Assembly: GCA_030144725.1 (NCBI GenBank)
Contig: JASKMD010000031.1
Location: 2,761,775 to 2,825,774 of the forward strand
DNA: 64,000 nt
Source: Haematococcus lacustris
Lineage: Eukaryota; Chlorophyta; Chlorophyceae; Chlamydomonadales; Haematococcaceae
Reading direction: 5' to 3'
In this document: piece after piece, positions 22,049-33,626 of the stretch
Numbering within the stretch: position 1 is the first letter of the stretch
Layout: each line of letters begins with the position of its first letter
The notes under the pieces: model-generated
The model's input: the letters and a program-made list of their open reading frames with translations, nothing else
Databases searched by the model: none
What the model was told of the DNA's origin: nothing
Position numbers and translations under genes: made by a program

Positions 22049-25000
22049 ATGACTGACGTGGATGGGCCTGTTAAGGACGATGGGTTCAACAACAGGGCAT
22101 ACGAGACCTTAGAAAAGGAGTTCCAGGAGGCGAGTGCATGTTTATGCTCCGCGTCTGCGACCCGCAGGACTTAGATAACCGTCTTGTCGTTTAACGTAGG
22201 TACTGCAAGAACTGGTCGGGGACAAAAGCTTGGAGCGGTTTCGCGTGGAGTATGAGAAGCTACACAGGGCGTTGAAAAAGTCTCATGGTAGGGGTGAAAA
22301 GGTTCCCCTTAGCCAGGTACATGTCCACAGTGACAGGGCCAGCACCCACACCTGGGTCCCCTCCCTGACTGCACCCCCCATGTGCAGAGAGCGAGATCCG
22401 GCTTATCAAGCGCTGCCGAGAGCTGAATGCTGAGATTGTAGCAAATGCAGCCAAAGTCCAGACCGCCTTGAAGCTGAATGAAGAGGACCAGGGCACCATT
22501 TCAGCATTGAAAAAGGAGATTGAAAAGGCTTGGAAGATGGTGGATGCCAGCCACGAAAAGGAGGCCAAAGCTAAGGAGACCATTCAGCAGCTGAAGATGG
22601 AAATTGCCAACCTGACCCGCCTGGTGGAGCAGGGGTCAGGCCTAGCCTTGGGAGAGGAGTCTACACTGAACGACCTGTTGAAGCAGAAGGAGGAGCTGGT
22701 CAGGGAGCGTGACCAGCAGGTGGACCAGATCATGGCGCTGCGGGTCGAGATGATGGAGACACAGGTATGCACCTGCCGCCCAGCCTGGTGGCTCCATTGC
22801 CACACTGACCTTAGCTGCATACAAGACACATGGGCACCAGCGGCCAGCATTGAGCAAGCATTAGCTGATATGCTCGCCAGTTGACCAGCAGCCCATCATC
22901 TACTCTACCAGGTCCTGCAACTCGAGCGATGTCTACAGCAGAGCTAGCAGCTAACAGCCAATAGCGGCTACTAGCCAGCGGCAAGTGATGAATCGAAGCC
23001 GTGGCAGCACCTGGGCTCATGTGTGAGCTCCGCAGCCTGGACTACCTGCCCCCGCTACTAGCAATGGAACTGCATCTGCACCCTCCCTGCGTCACCGTCA
23101 GCCATGCTTGTCCAAACCAGATGGAATGAGTCATAGTGGCCAGGCTGCAGGGTCACAGCAGCAGGGTAACAGCACCTTGACCTCACTAAGGCTCACCTTG
23201 ACTTACACCACTAGGCGTGGTCCACTACAAAACGGCGCTGTCTGTGTGGAGTTCCCATGCACATGGCATGCACATGGCATGCACATTGGCATTGGCATGG
23301 CCACCTACCACCTACATTATTGCCTGACCCGTGAGGGCTTTGTTGTAGAGTTGGCATGACAAACATGCACTAATTGTAAGCTGATGTCAGCTCAAGATAG
23401 GGGGCTCACATTTTCGTGCACCAGCAGGCTGCTGCTACTGCTGGGTCTTGGGTGGCATGTCTCGCAGCCGCTTGTAGCCCATCTCAGGGTACTCCTTGCC
23501 CCTGGCTGACAGCTTTCCCTGCTGTGGCCAGTAGCACGACACCAGTGGGCGCCACCCGCTCTCCCCATTGCGCTGCATGTTCAGAGCAGCATTGCAGTCC
23601 CTGTCCAGCCACCTGCCTGGCTGTGGTGCTGTCTTGGCTTTAGCAGCTTTCCCTTGGCCTTGACTTTGCCCTTGGTGGGCTTGGCTGGCAGGGTAGTGCT
23701 GGGCCCGGGCTCCGAGGCTGCTGGCTGCGTGGCTGCCTGGCTACATGGGGCCTGTGGTGGCTTGCGTGGGGCCACTACTGGGCACCACATCATGCCCCGC
23801 ACTGGCTGGTTACTGCACCTCCAGGAGGCAGGCATCGCAGGGTTACAGCAGCCAGTGCTGACCTGCCCCTTCCTGTTGCCGTCTCAACTCTCTCCTACAC
23901 AGGAGAAGCTGAGGACTGCTGAGAATGGCAAGCTGTCATTGGAGTCGGACATCAGCGCCTTGCGTGAGCTGGTGGCCGAAAAGAAGATGGAGGCGGAGCG
24001 GGAGGCGCGCAAGAAGGAGCGCATGGAGAAGGAGATGAAGGAGCTGCGCGTCAGCCTGGAGGCTAGGCAAAGCGAGATCAAAGCCAAGCAGCAGCAGGTG
24101 GCGGTGACAGAGGAATCTGTTCAGGTGAGATCTCTGAGGGTGCAGAGCAGGACTTAGCAATTCTGGAAACGGCCACAGGTCCAGCGACGGCTGTGTAGGC
24201 CTGGGGTGCGGTAGGGCAGCCCAGCTCAGCTGCAGTGCAGGTCACTGAGTCTGCTCTGGGGCCCAGGCTGCAGTGACTGGCAGCCTGGACCAGCTGGCGT
24301 ACGGTCTTGACATCATACACCATATGCTTCAACCCGTGGTGCTGGTCTGGTGCAGTAGACAGGCAGGCTGTGAGCCCGGTACTCTCATGTATTCACCGAC
24401 TCATGACAGAGGAGCAGCTCAGTGGGCAGCGCAGAGGGCAGTGCAGCATGGGCACCCAGGTGCTGAGTGCAGGCCTACCCCTGGCTACGGTTCTGGCGGC
24501 CTCTCTCAGCTCTGCTCCCACAATGTAGCAAAGCAGCAGCTATGTGCGCAACACACTGGATGGAACAGGCAGACAACTACACTCAGGCCCCTCAATGCCA
24601 GGCACTCATCCTGGGCTCCCTAGCACTAGCTAGCACTAGCTCCCTTGCTCCCTACCTCCTGCTCGTCTGCCTAACCCTCCACCACTCCCTGCCTCGTGTT
24701 TGGTTGCAGCGGCTGGAAGGCATGATGCGTGATGCCAAGTACAACACAGAGAAGATCCAGAAGGAGTACAATCAGCTGAATGAGAAGGTGCAGAAGCTGC
24801 ACCACGACCTGGAGGAGCAGATCCACACAAACACACAGCTGCTCGCCGACAACTCCCAGAAGCAGGTGCGCAGGTGTGGTCAGTGTGCACTTGCACAGTT
24901 GCCAGCAGTCTGGCTCTGCTCCTAGTGGACTAGCTGGCGTTCTTGCAAACTTGTAGCTCCACTTATAACACCTATGATTCCTGAAGTGCTGAGGTCTCCC

Positions 25001-28000
25001 TGGTCTACGAAACTGTACCTAGGTTTGTCACCTGCATGCCCATCCAACTTGTATCCTTGGTGCCCCATAGCTGCATGCTCCAGCACCACCCTCCACTAGC
25101 TCATGTATGCCCTCTGCTCGCCGGCCACTATGCCTGGCTAGCATGCCAGGTCAGTAGGGCACTTGCTTCACCATCCTAGGCACTGCAGCAGCCATTGCAA
25201 CCCTGCAGCATCCGTGCCCCTGACTGCCCAGCTGCAGCTGTCCTAATGTGTCTGCATTCTTTGTGCTGGGTTTCTTGGCTGGCACAGGTGGAGCTGCGGG
25301 TGAAGGAAGACGAGATCAGCCAGATCAAGGCGGAGGCCATGCGGGTGAACCGGCTGCGCGAGCAGACTGCTAAGAAGATCAAGCAGCTGGAGGATGGGCG
25401 CACTGAGGTGGGGCTGGGGCCAGGCTGAGGCTATGATGGGTAGCAGAGGGGCACCACAGGGGCCGAGGTGAGGCTTGGTGTAGTGGCAGGACCCAGGCTA
25501 TGGCTGGGTCAGGGCATGGGTATGTGCAGAAAGTGGGGCTGGGTAGGCTTCTCTACTGAGGGTTAATAGCACTGAGGCATGGGACATGTTCCATACACTG
25601 GGCATCTCACCAGGTTTCCCCAGGGCTGCTGCATTTCACTCGACAAATGTCGCTGCGCCAGGCCCCTGAAGGGTTGTACAGCGGCACCCAGGGCTGAAGT
25701 TGCGTTGAGCTCAGCTATGGGCTGTGTAGGGATTTACAAGGCTACGCAGCTGCTGCTATTGGATGCTGTAGCTGAGAAGCAATTGTGGCCGCCTGGCTGG
25801 CTGCTGCCTGTCCATTGCCCGTTGCAGTTTGAGAAGGAGCGTGACATCCTGAAGCAGCAGATCAGTGGGCTGGAGGCAGAGTTGGACACACGCGGCAAGG
25901 AGGTGGACACTGAGAAGAAGAAGCTGGAGGAGCTGACACGCGAGCGAGACATCCTGACCAAGCTGCGCAGCCAGGTACCTGTAACCTGATGTAGTGTGCT
26001 GGCAATGGCCACTGCCAAGGCCCCAGCCCCCATTGTGGCCCTAGTATGCAGTGGGCTGTGCTCTGCTTGTTGTCAGTCTGGCTCAGCTGGGCATGTGTGG
26101 GGTGTGGGAGAACCCAACTTTGGCAGTCTGTGCAAAAGAAGTGGCCATGTTTGGGCAAGTTCCTGTGTTCCCTGACTGTCCCATTGCCTAGTTGCGGCCC
26201 TGGTGTCTGGTCCTAACAGTCTGGCCCAAACAGCTTGGTGTCAGTCTGGCTTAGATTGGTGTGAGTCTGGCTTAGCTGCCTGTACCCTGACTGTCCCAAT
26301 GCCACGTTATGGCCTAGCACCCAGACTGACCTGGTACTCTGGGCACGGTCTGTGCCTGGTCACCGCTGCCCCTGACCGCATCATGGCTGCGTGGCCCACA
26401 GGCTGAGAACGCGACCCAGAAGCAGCTGGACCTGATCAAGATCAACGACAACACCAAGCGCAACCTGGAGCAGGAGATCCAGGGATACAAGATGGAGGCG
26501 CAGAAGCAGAGCAAGCTGATCTACCAGCTGGAGAAGGAGCGGGAGAAGTACTCCATTGAAGCCAGTGAAGCCGCCGCCAAGTACATGCAGGTGAGAGGAG
26601 GGCCTATGCCAAGCGAGATGCAATGCAGTGCACTAGGGATGTTAAGGAGGGAGTTGATGTTGTGAGTGCTGCTCCTATCGATCATCAGCATGTGCTGCAT
26701 TCTAGTGCTCGGGCAACTGCAGTCCAGTGCGCACACACCTCATCAATCCCGTTGGCCAGGTGAGTATGAGTTGACATCAGTGTGGGTAGGCTGCTGACGT
26801 CTGGTTGCTTTTCTGTGGCTGAGCTGCCTGGCATTACCCCTCTGTGTCAGGCCCTTGAGGAGGTGAAGCTGCGAGAGATGGCCATCATCGACCTTCAGAA
26901 GCGCATCAATGAGGGCGAGGGCAAGCTCAAGCAGCAGCAGAACCTGTACGAAGCCGTGCGTGCTGACCGCAACCTGTACAGCAAGAACCTGATTGAGGCC
27001 CAGGACGAGATCCATGAGATGAAGCGCAAGTTCAAGATCATGCAGCACCAGATCGAGCAGCTGAAGGAAGAGATCAGTGCCAAGGACCTGGCGCTTGTCA
27101 AGGAGCACTTCGACCACATGAAGGTCCGACTAGGGGGCTGTTGGGCTGCAATGGCACAGCCTGTGACACAATGGCATCACCTGAAGACTGCGTGAGGTCC
27201 ACGAACTGCTGCCTCAGGTGGCGCAGTCCTCTGATAGCCCCTACTCGTGCTGCTCCTCATGTTACCTCCCACTCCTACTGTTGTCAGCCTTGGTGCTACT
27301 GTGATGCTCTGCTTCTGTCACGCATGCCTCACTGCTTGGCCTGCCTTCCTGGGCCCGCACCCCTGTGTCAACCCATGTGCCAGCGGCCCAGCTCCCTGAT
27401 TGACTCCCCTGTTATCACAACCCAATGGTGACAATGCCATCATCATCGCCATATCATGTGGCCTTCTTCCCACACCCACGGGCCTGTCTTTGTCACTTAC
27501 CCGCACCCCAGGTGGAGAAAGAGAAGGAGGCTTTGCGCATGGAGCTGAACAAGGCCAAGCAACAGATCAAGGAGGCCGACCACGCCATCAGCAGTCAGAA
27601 GGCAGAGATTGAGAAGCTCAACCACATCATCAACGAAGCAGACCAGGAGCGCATCCGGCAGAAGAAGGAGTATGACATCGTGGTCAATGAGCGGGACATC
27701 CTAGGCACCCAGGTGGGACCACCCTGCCATCACCTGGCCAGCGTATCCAAGCCACGTTTGGTTAGCTCACTTGGGCAACACTCTGGCCAGCTCATGCCAT
27801 TCCCTGGCTCTCCTGGACCCACCCTGGCTTTGGCCTATGGCCTATGCTTGTACCAGGCTAGCTGATGCCTTTCCACATTACTAGATGATGACCCTGACTG
27901 TGACCAGCTTCAATTCAGGAGAGTACAACCCCCAACACATCATGAGCCTCACTCAACATGAGCGTTACATACGCCTTGCACCCTTTATGATTGGCCCTGG

Positions 28001-29673
28001 CTCACCCACTGCTAAAGCAGGAGACATGCCTGCTACCAGGGGTGCATGTGCTGCTGGCACACTGACTGCGCTGCTCGCTCTTGGCCTGCAGCTGATTCGC
28101 CGCAATGACGAGTTGGCTTTGCTGTACGAGAAGATCAAGATTCAGCAGTCCACGCTGAGCAAGGGGCAGATCCAGTACCGTGACCGCTTGAACGAGATCC
28201 GTGTGCTCAAGATCAAGCTGAACGACCTGAAGCGTGAGCTCCACATCCTCAAGTCCAGCGTCGCCAACATTGACGTGCTGAAGAGGGAGGTGCACCAGCT
28301 GGGCCGTGAGCTGCTGCAGGTGGGTGGGACACTGTGGGTCTTGCTGAGTGGAGCCAAGCCATGACTGAGACGAGCCATGCTGCTGAGACTAGCCATGCCT
28401 GGGCTGCATGTTCACCTGCTCCATGTCCAAGACCAGCTCGTCTCCTGTCCCTCTTTGTCCCATCTTTATCCCACATGCCCTGGACTGCTTCTCAAATGCC
28501 TTGCTCATGCGGCTAGCAGCTTGAGCTGCAGCTCGTAGCCTGCAGGATCTTGTGCTCGCAGCGCTTACACACCCTTGCTACCTTGCTGCTGCTGCCTTGC
28601 TACCTTGCTCATGCTGCTGCCACCATGGGTGCCTGCTGTGGCATTCAGGAGCGCACCAAGGTGAAGGCCCTGAGTGAGGAGCTGGAGAACCCGCTGAACG
28701 TGCACCGCTGGCGCAAGCTGGAGGGCAGCGACCCCTCCACCTACGAGATGATCCAGAAGATCCAAACACTCCAGAAGCGGCTGATCACCAAGACCGAGGA
28801 GGTGAGAGCTGTATTAACGCCTGATGCCCCGGGGCTGCACATCATAGTCATAGTCTCTGGGACTGCTAGGACTCCACCCTGATGGTTGCTTTGCTGGTTG
28901 CCTTTCGGTGGTGGCAGTGACGAGTATGAGGACTCAGAGGCTGATCAGCTGGTGGGATACAGCTACTTTGGAACTAACATCACTGGCAGCTGGCACATGT
29001 CCCTACAAAGCAGCGTTGCACACTACGTCAAGTGTTCCTGACGTAGGTCCATCTTGCAGTGTCCAGCCAGTCAGCTGTGCTAGCGCCTGCACCCCTGCAG
29101 GTAGTGGAGAAGGATCTGCTAATCCAAGAGAAGGAGAAGCTGTACATGGAGCTGAAGAACATCCTGGCGCGCCAGCCGGGTCCAGAGGTGGCGGAGCAGC
29201 TGTCCATCTACCAGGCCAACCTGAGGGAGAAGACCAAGCAGATGAAGGCCATGGCCAGCGAGCTCAACATGTACCAGGCTCAGGTGAGGAACGCACTGCA
29301 CTAGACCAGCAAAACCATAGTGCAGCCATCGTGGCGTGGCGTGGCATCGTTTCGTCGTGCTCGGCCTTGGAGGAGCTTGACACACCGCACTTGCTCGCAC
29401 ATTTACTGGGCATAGCTCAATAAAGCCGATAGTCTGGATTAAATGAGCGCCACCCTGCTGCATTCGCATTATTGCCCGCAGGTGAACGAGTACAAGTACG
29501 AGATCGAGCGGCTCGTGCGCGAGCTCAACGATATGAAGCGCCGCTACTTTGAGCAGAAGAGACGCGAACAGATGGAGCGGGAAAAGACCCTGCGGCCGGT
29601 TGTCCCGGCACCATCAAACCCTTCTCAACCACGCTTCACTGGAGGCGGCTTCTCATTGTCGCAACAGCCGTGA
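22049..29673 (+). CDS. CFAP58: CFAP58 (CCDC147; Chlamydomonas FAP189-type) ciliary coiled-coil protein
   Basis: CFAP58-family proteins are axonemal coiled-coil proteins needed for normal ciliary motility and assembly. Fourteen exons join in frame: 22049-22129, 22200-22287, 22388-22764, 23903-24124, 24710-24865, 25288-25407, 25828-25974, 26402-26590, 26851-27123, 27512-27712, 28092-28319, 28649-28801, 29101-29283 and 29482-29673. They give 869 residues, close to the animal protein. Nearly the whole protein is heptad coiled coil. Family signatures near the C-terminus are VHRWRKLEGSDPSTYEMI, EKEKLYMELKNILARQPGPE and EYKYEIERLVRELNDMKRRY. Intron 1 appears to use a GC donor (GAG|GCGAGT). A Fanzor-like relic sits in intron 3. 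A candidate TGTAA 3' signal is at 29800. Start is the first Met with an acidic N-terminus (MTDVDGPVKDD). Confidence 0.93.
23350..23840 (-). pseudogene. TnpB/Fanzor-like relic copy B, in CFAP58 intron 3
   Basis: On the strand opposite CFAP58, within its third intron (22765-23902). The fragment holds VRGMMWCPVVAP, the Pro/Ala/Lys-rich linker and RWLDRDCNAALNMQR (third RuvC motif), then WPQQGKLSARGKEYPEMGYKRLRD and a TAG stop at about 23440. The linker and the RuvC-III motif are in different frames, so it is frameshifted. Only the C-terminal third of the family is present. The approximately 85 bases after the stop match the tail after copy A. It is spliced out of CFAP58 and likely harmless. Confidence 0.65.
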
Positions 29674-30086
29674 AACAAGAGCGCCTTTGTCATGCAGCAT
29701 GGCTGGGTGTGCTGTGCCACGCTTGGGGTTGAATGCAGTGGGGGAGGGTGACAGGGAGGGAGGGTGGGTGGTGTTGCATGGCCAGTTACCATGAGCAAAT
29801 GTAAAGGCACCAGGATGGGTGGAACAGTAGAATGGTTGACAACGACTGTCACATCTTCGTTAGGTGGCGGCCCACCTGTGCGCATGCTTGGCCAGTGTCC
29901 TTGTGTCTGGGGCCGTTGCTAGACCGTGGATAAGATAAGATACGATACGCTGTCATGTAACACAACAATTATATACAAGCTTGGGTTTCATACGCCTGAA
30001 TAGCACGCCAATCCTTGGATGAACGTGACCTCGCATCTCACCCTCAAACTCCAAGCCTTTGAGTTCAAGGCAAGGGTCAAGGCTTA
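29337..30086 (+). repeat. tandem duplication unit 1 (CFAP58 last exon and 3' flank)
   Basis: Starts near GTGGCATCGTTTCGTCGTGC and ends near GCAAGGGTCAAGGCTTACTT. It includes intron 13 end, exon 14 and the 3' UTR. Unit 2 is 30167-30865. Confidence 0.85.
29800..29804 (+). terminator. candidate TGTAA polyadenylation signal for CFAP58
   Basis: TGTAA, the common chlorophyte 3' end signal, lies 127 bases after the CFAP58 stop. Inference from position. Confidence 0.4.
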
Positions 30087-30166
30087 CTTGACTTGCTACA
30101 ACTTAACTTGCCATCAAATGCGCATCCACTGGGTGATGCAGTCTATCAGTCCAACGCATGAAAGCG

Positions 30167-30865
30167 TGGCATTGTTTCGTCGTGCTCGTGCCTTGGAGGA
30201 GCTTGACAGGCACTTGCTCGCACATTCACTGGGCACACTTGCTGAGCATAGCTCAATGAAGCCGATAGCTTGGATCAAATGAGCGCCACCCGGCTGCATT
30301 GCCATGTATGGCCGTAGGTGAACGAGTACAAGTACGAGATCGAGCGGCTCGTGCGCGAGCTCAACGACATGAAGCGCCGCTACTTTGAGCAGAAGAGGCG
30401 CGAACAGATGGAGCGGGAAAAGACCCTGCGGCCGGTTGTGCCGGCGCCATCAAACCCTTCTCAACCACGCTTCACTGGAGGCGGCTTCTCATTGTCGCAA
30501 CAGCCGTGAACAAGAGCGCCTTCGTCATGCAGCATGGCTGGGTGTGCTGGGTGTGCTGTGCCACGCTTGGGGTTGGATGCAGCGGGGGAGGGTGACAGGG
30601 AGGGAGGGTGGGTGGTGTCGCATGGCCAGTTGCCATGATCAAATGCAAGGGCACCTGGATGGTGGAACAATAGAATGGTTGACAAGGTTTGTCACATCTT
30701 CATGAGGTGGCGGTCCACCTGTGCGCATGCTTGGCAAGTGTCATTGTGTCAGGGGCTGTTGCCAGACCGTTGCCTTGTTGAAACACAACGAGTATAGACA
30801 AATTTGGGTTCCACACTGCTGTATAGCACGCCAACCCTTGGAGTCAAGGCAAGGGTCAAGGCTTG
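30167..30865 (+). repeat. tandem duplication unit 2
   Basis: Diverged direct copy of 29337-30086 with the same order of landmarks (GTTTCGTCGTGCTCG, the exon, AAACCCTTCTCAACCACGCT, AGCACGCCAA.CCTTGGA, GCAAGGGTCAAGGCTT). Differences are mostly substitutions and small indels. Confidence 0.85.
30318..30509 (+). pseudogene. duplicated CFAP58 terminal exon
   Basis: Encodes the same 63 residues as CFAP58 exon 14 (VNEYKYEIERLVRELNDM through TGGGFSLSQQP and stop). The base changes I compared are silent or outside the exon. An acceptor-like GCCGTAG precedes it. Since exon 14 at 29482-29673 already ends in a stop, this copy could be used only as an alternative last exon. The TGTAA present after unit 1 is TGCAA here. 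Confidence 0.8.
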
Positions 30866-31011
30866 ATTATGATGAAATCCGCAACGTTTTCACGGCAAAA
30901 GAATGTGGTCATTGCGCGACAGGCCCGCGCTGCATCCCTTCAGCAACACGTACAGCGGGACGGGTCACAGTGTAGAGTCGCACTGCCGAGTTGCAAAACC
31001 CTCGGAAAACC

Positions 31012-33592
31012 ATGGCCGCCCCCGATGCTGCCATCCAGCTCGCACCGCGCTCCCTGGTTGTGTCGCTTGATATTGGGACGCACGGCTGCGGGTTTGCGTT
31101 CGCCACCAGTGCGGGTGGTGGGCCCGTGCGTATGCACGAAAACTGGCCAGATGCACCCGCGCCGTACCCAAAGACTCGCAGTGCAATACTGTATCGCGGC
31201 AGGTAGAGATGGGGAAAGGGTGCGCAAGTAGGGTTGTTTCACGGTTGACAGCAGAGGGCGCAGCAGCGCCGCTAGGGTGCTTGCTAGGGGTGAATGTCAC
31301 GCGGTGAGAAGCGCCGCGATCGCGTCTTACCAAGCGTAGCCGCCCACCTTCGCTTGCAGGCAACCAGTCGAAGGTGCATGGGGATACTCAGCAATCCGCG
31401 TCCTGAATGAACTGTCTGCCGAGGAGAAGGCAACGGGGAATTATAAACTAGTACTAAACTTTAAGCTGGCCCTGCAGGACCCACAGCATGCTGCCAAGTT
31501 GCCAGTGGGACTGAGCCCTGCACAGGTCTGTCGATTTGTTGATTGTCACTTTGTTGTTGAAGTAAGCTTCCCAAGAGGGAAAAGGATAGATAGGGGACAA
31601 ATCCTCACTGCTGCTGTCACCCTCTTGCCTGGCAGTAGCAGTAGGCAGTAGGCAGCACGAGGCATATTAGGCCATATGGCATATTCCAGCCCACCCCTGT
31701 CGATGTCGTGACATCAATATCATCCCCATGCATCTCTAGAGACAATAGAACATGCAAGGGTGTCAAGGCCCATGCTTTGCATCTTCCATGCCTTTTCCCA
31801 TGTTGCTTCAAATGCATGGGCATTTTGTTGCAGGTCATGGCAGACTACCTGAAGTGCCTTCGCAAATACACCCTGGAGCAGCTGGCCCTTGAGCCCACGC
31901 TGGGGATTGCCCTGGCCCGGCTTGAGAATATCCAGTGGTATGGCCGACTGCCTGCCTGCCCTGTCCCCTCTTCACATGGAAAACTTGTTGGGCAGCCTGC
32001 TCCTCCCTCCACCTCCACCTGTCACTACCATGTGCGTTGAGCACAAATGCCATTCCATTGACATCGCAGTACAACTCCTACAGGATATAGTGGCACCAGT
32101 GACTTGTATCACAAAAGAGGCTGGACTGGCGCCTAAGTAGGATTGGCACCTGGTTTTGCCAAGGGCCCTGCCCTGCCTGCCTGCCTGCCCTGCCTGCCTG
32201 TTGCAGGTGCCTGACTGTGCCCGCCATGTGGACTGAGGCAAGCAAGGACACCATGCGCACCGCTGCCCTGAGGGCTGGCCTCATTCGCACTGCTGACAGT
32301 GAAGCTTTGACCATCATCCTGGAGCCTGAGGCGGCAGCACTGCATGCCCTGGAGCACCAAGCCCCACCCTTGGTGCCAGGTAGGGTACTCACCTGCCCCT
32401 CACCTGTTGGCTGGCCAGCAGAGGGATGGGCTGCTGCATGCCGGCTGCAGTGTAGGGCAGGGCTCAGGCTGGCCCTGTGCGGCCTGTCCTTGCTGTTGGC
32501 TGTTTCATCATCAAGCACCAATCAGCACTGGGGCTGGTGTGGTGTGCTGCAGGCATGTCGGTGATGGTGCTGGATGTGGGTGGTGGCACGGCTGACGTCA
32601 CAGTGCACAACTGCGAGCAGCGGGGCGGGCGTTGCGTACTGGCAGAGTCGACACGGGCCATGGGAGGGCTGTGCGGCAGTGTGTTTGTCGACAATAACTT
32701 CAGGTCAGGATAGCGCCTAGGAAAGCTAAAAGGCGGGGCACGCAGACATGACTTTGCCTGTTGCCTACCAGAGGTGGTTGTCGCTTGACAGGACAGCTGC
32801 TGCCCATGCCCAGACCTCCCCGTTGCCTGTCATCATACCAGAGATGGTATCTTCTTGGCAGTGAACCTACTTAGAAGCTGCCATGCACATGGCTGCATTG
32901 CATAGACCCTCTCGAGCTCAGCATCCATGAGGCTGCCATGCATGTTATGCTGGCTGCAGTGAGTACTACCGGGAGGCAGTGGGGCCGGCCGCCTTCGACA
33001 CCTGGGCTAGTGCTTGCCCCTCCAGCCTGCAGCAAGTCATGGACGGGTGAGCAGAGGAGCTTCCTGCCTCAGCTACGTTGCTTCCCTTCACTCATCTGCT
33101 TCACTCACGTGCTTGCCCCTCAAGCCTACAGCAGGTCATGGACGGGTGAGCTGTGGAGCCTGCCCTCGTGCCTCTCTCCTGCCTGCACTTCTGCTCACCC
33201 ACCCGACTGACATTGATGGCGGGCACATGCTGGCAGCCCATGCGTTGCATGCATGTGTGGTTGAAGTAGACCGTTGTGTGATGCTGGCTGGGTGAGTATA
33301 TTGGTGATTATAGTGGTGTATATCATCGTGTTTAGGATGTTGTTATCAAGGGAGCCTCACTTGCGCAGCTCAGCCTCCACCTGTGGCCAGACCCCTGTGC
33401 CTGCGCCCTGCATCAGCCCCTGCCGTGGCCCCTGCTTTCATCCCTGGCCGGCAGGTGGGAGGCTGTGAAGTGCAGCTTTGTTGACGGCCTTCTGCCTGCC
33501 GAGGGTGCAGCCACCCTCGCGGGTGGTGGCATTGAGGCTTTTGGGTTTGAAGATGACGGAGAGGTGGCGGGTGCTGGCTACAGGTGCGCCTA

Positions 33593-33626
<34 letters not shown>

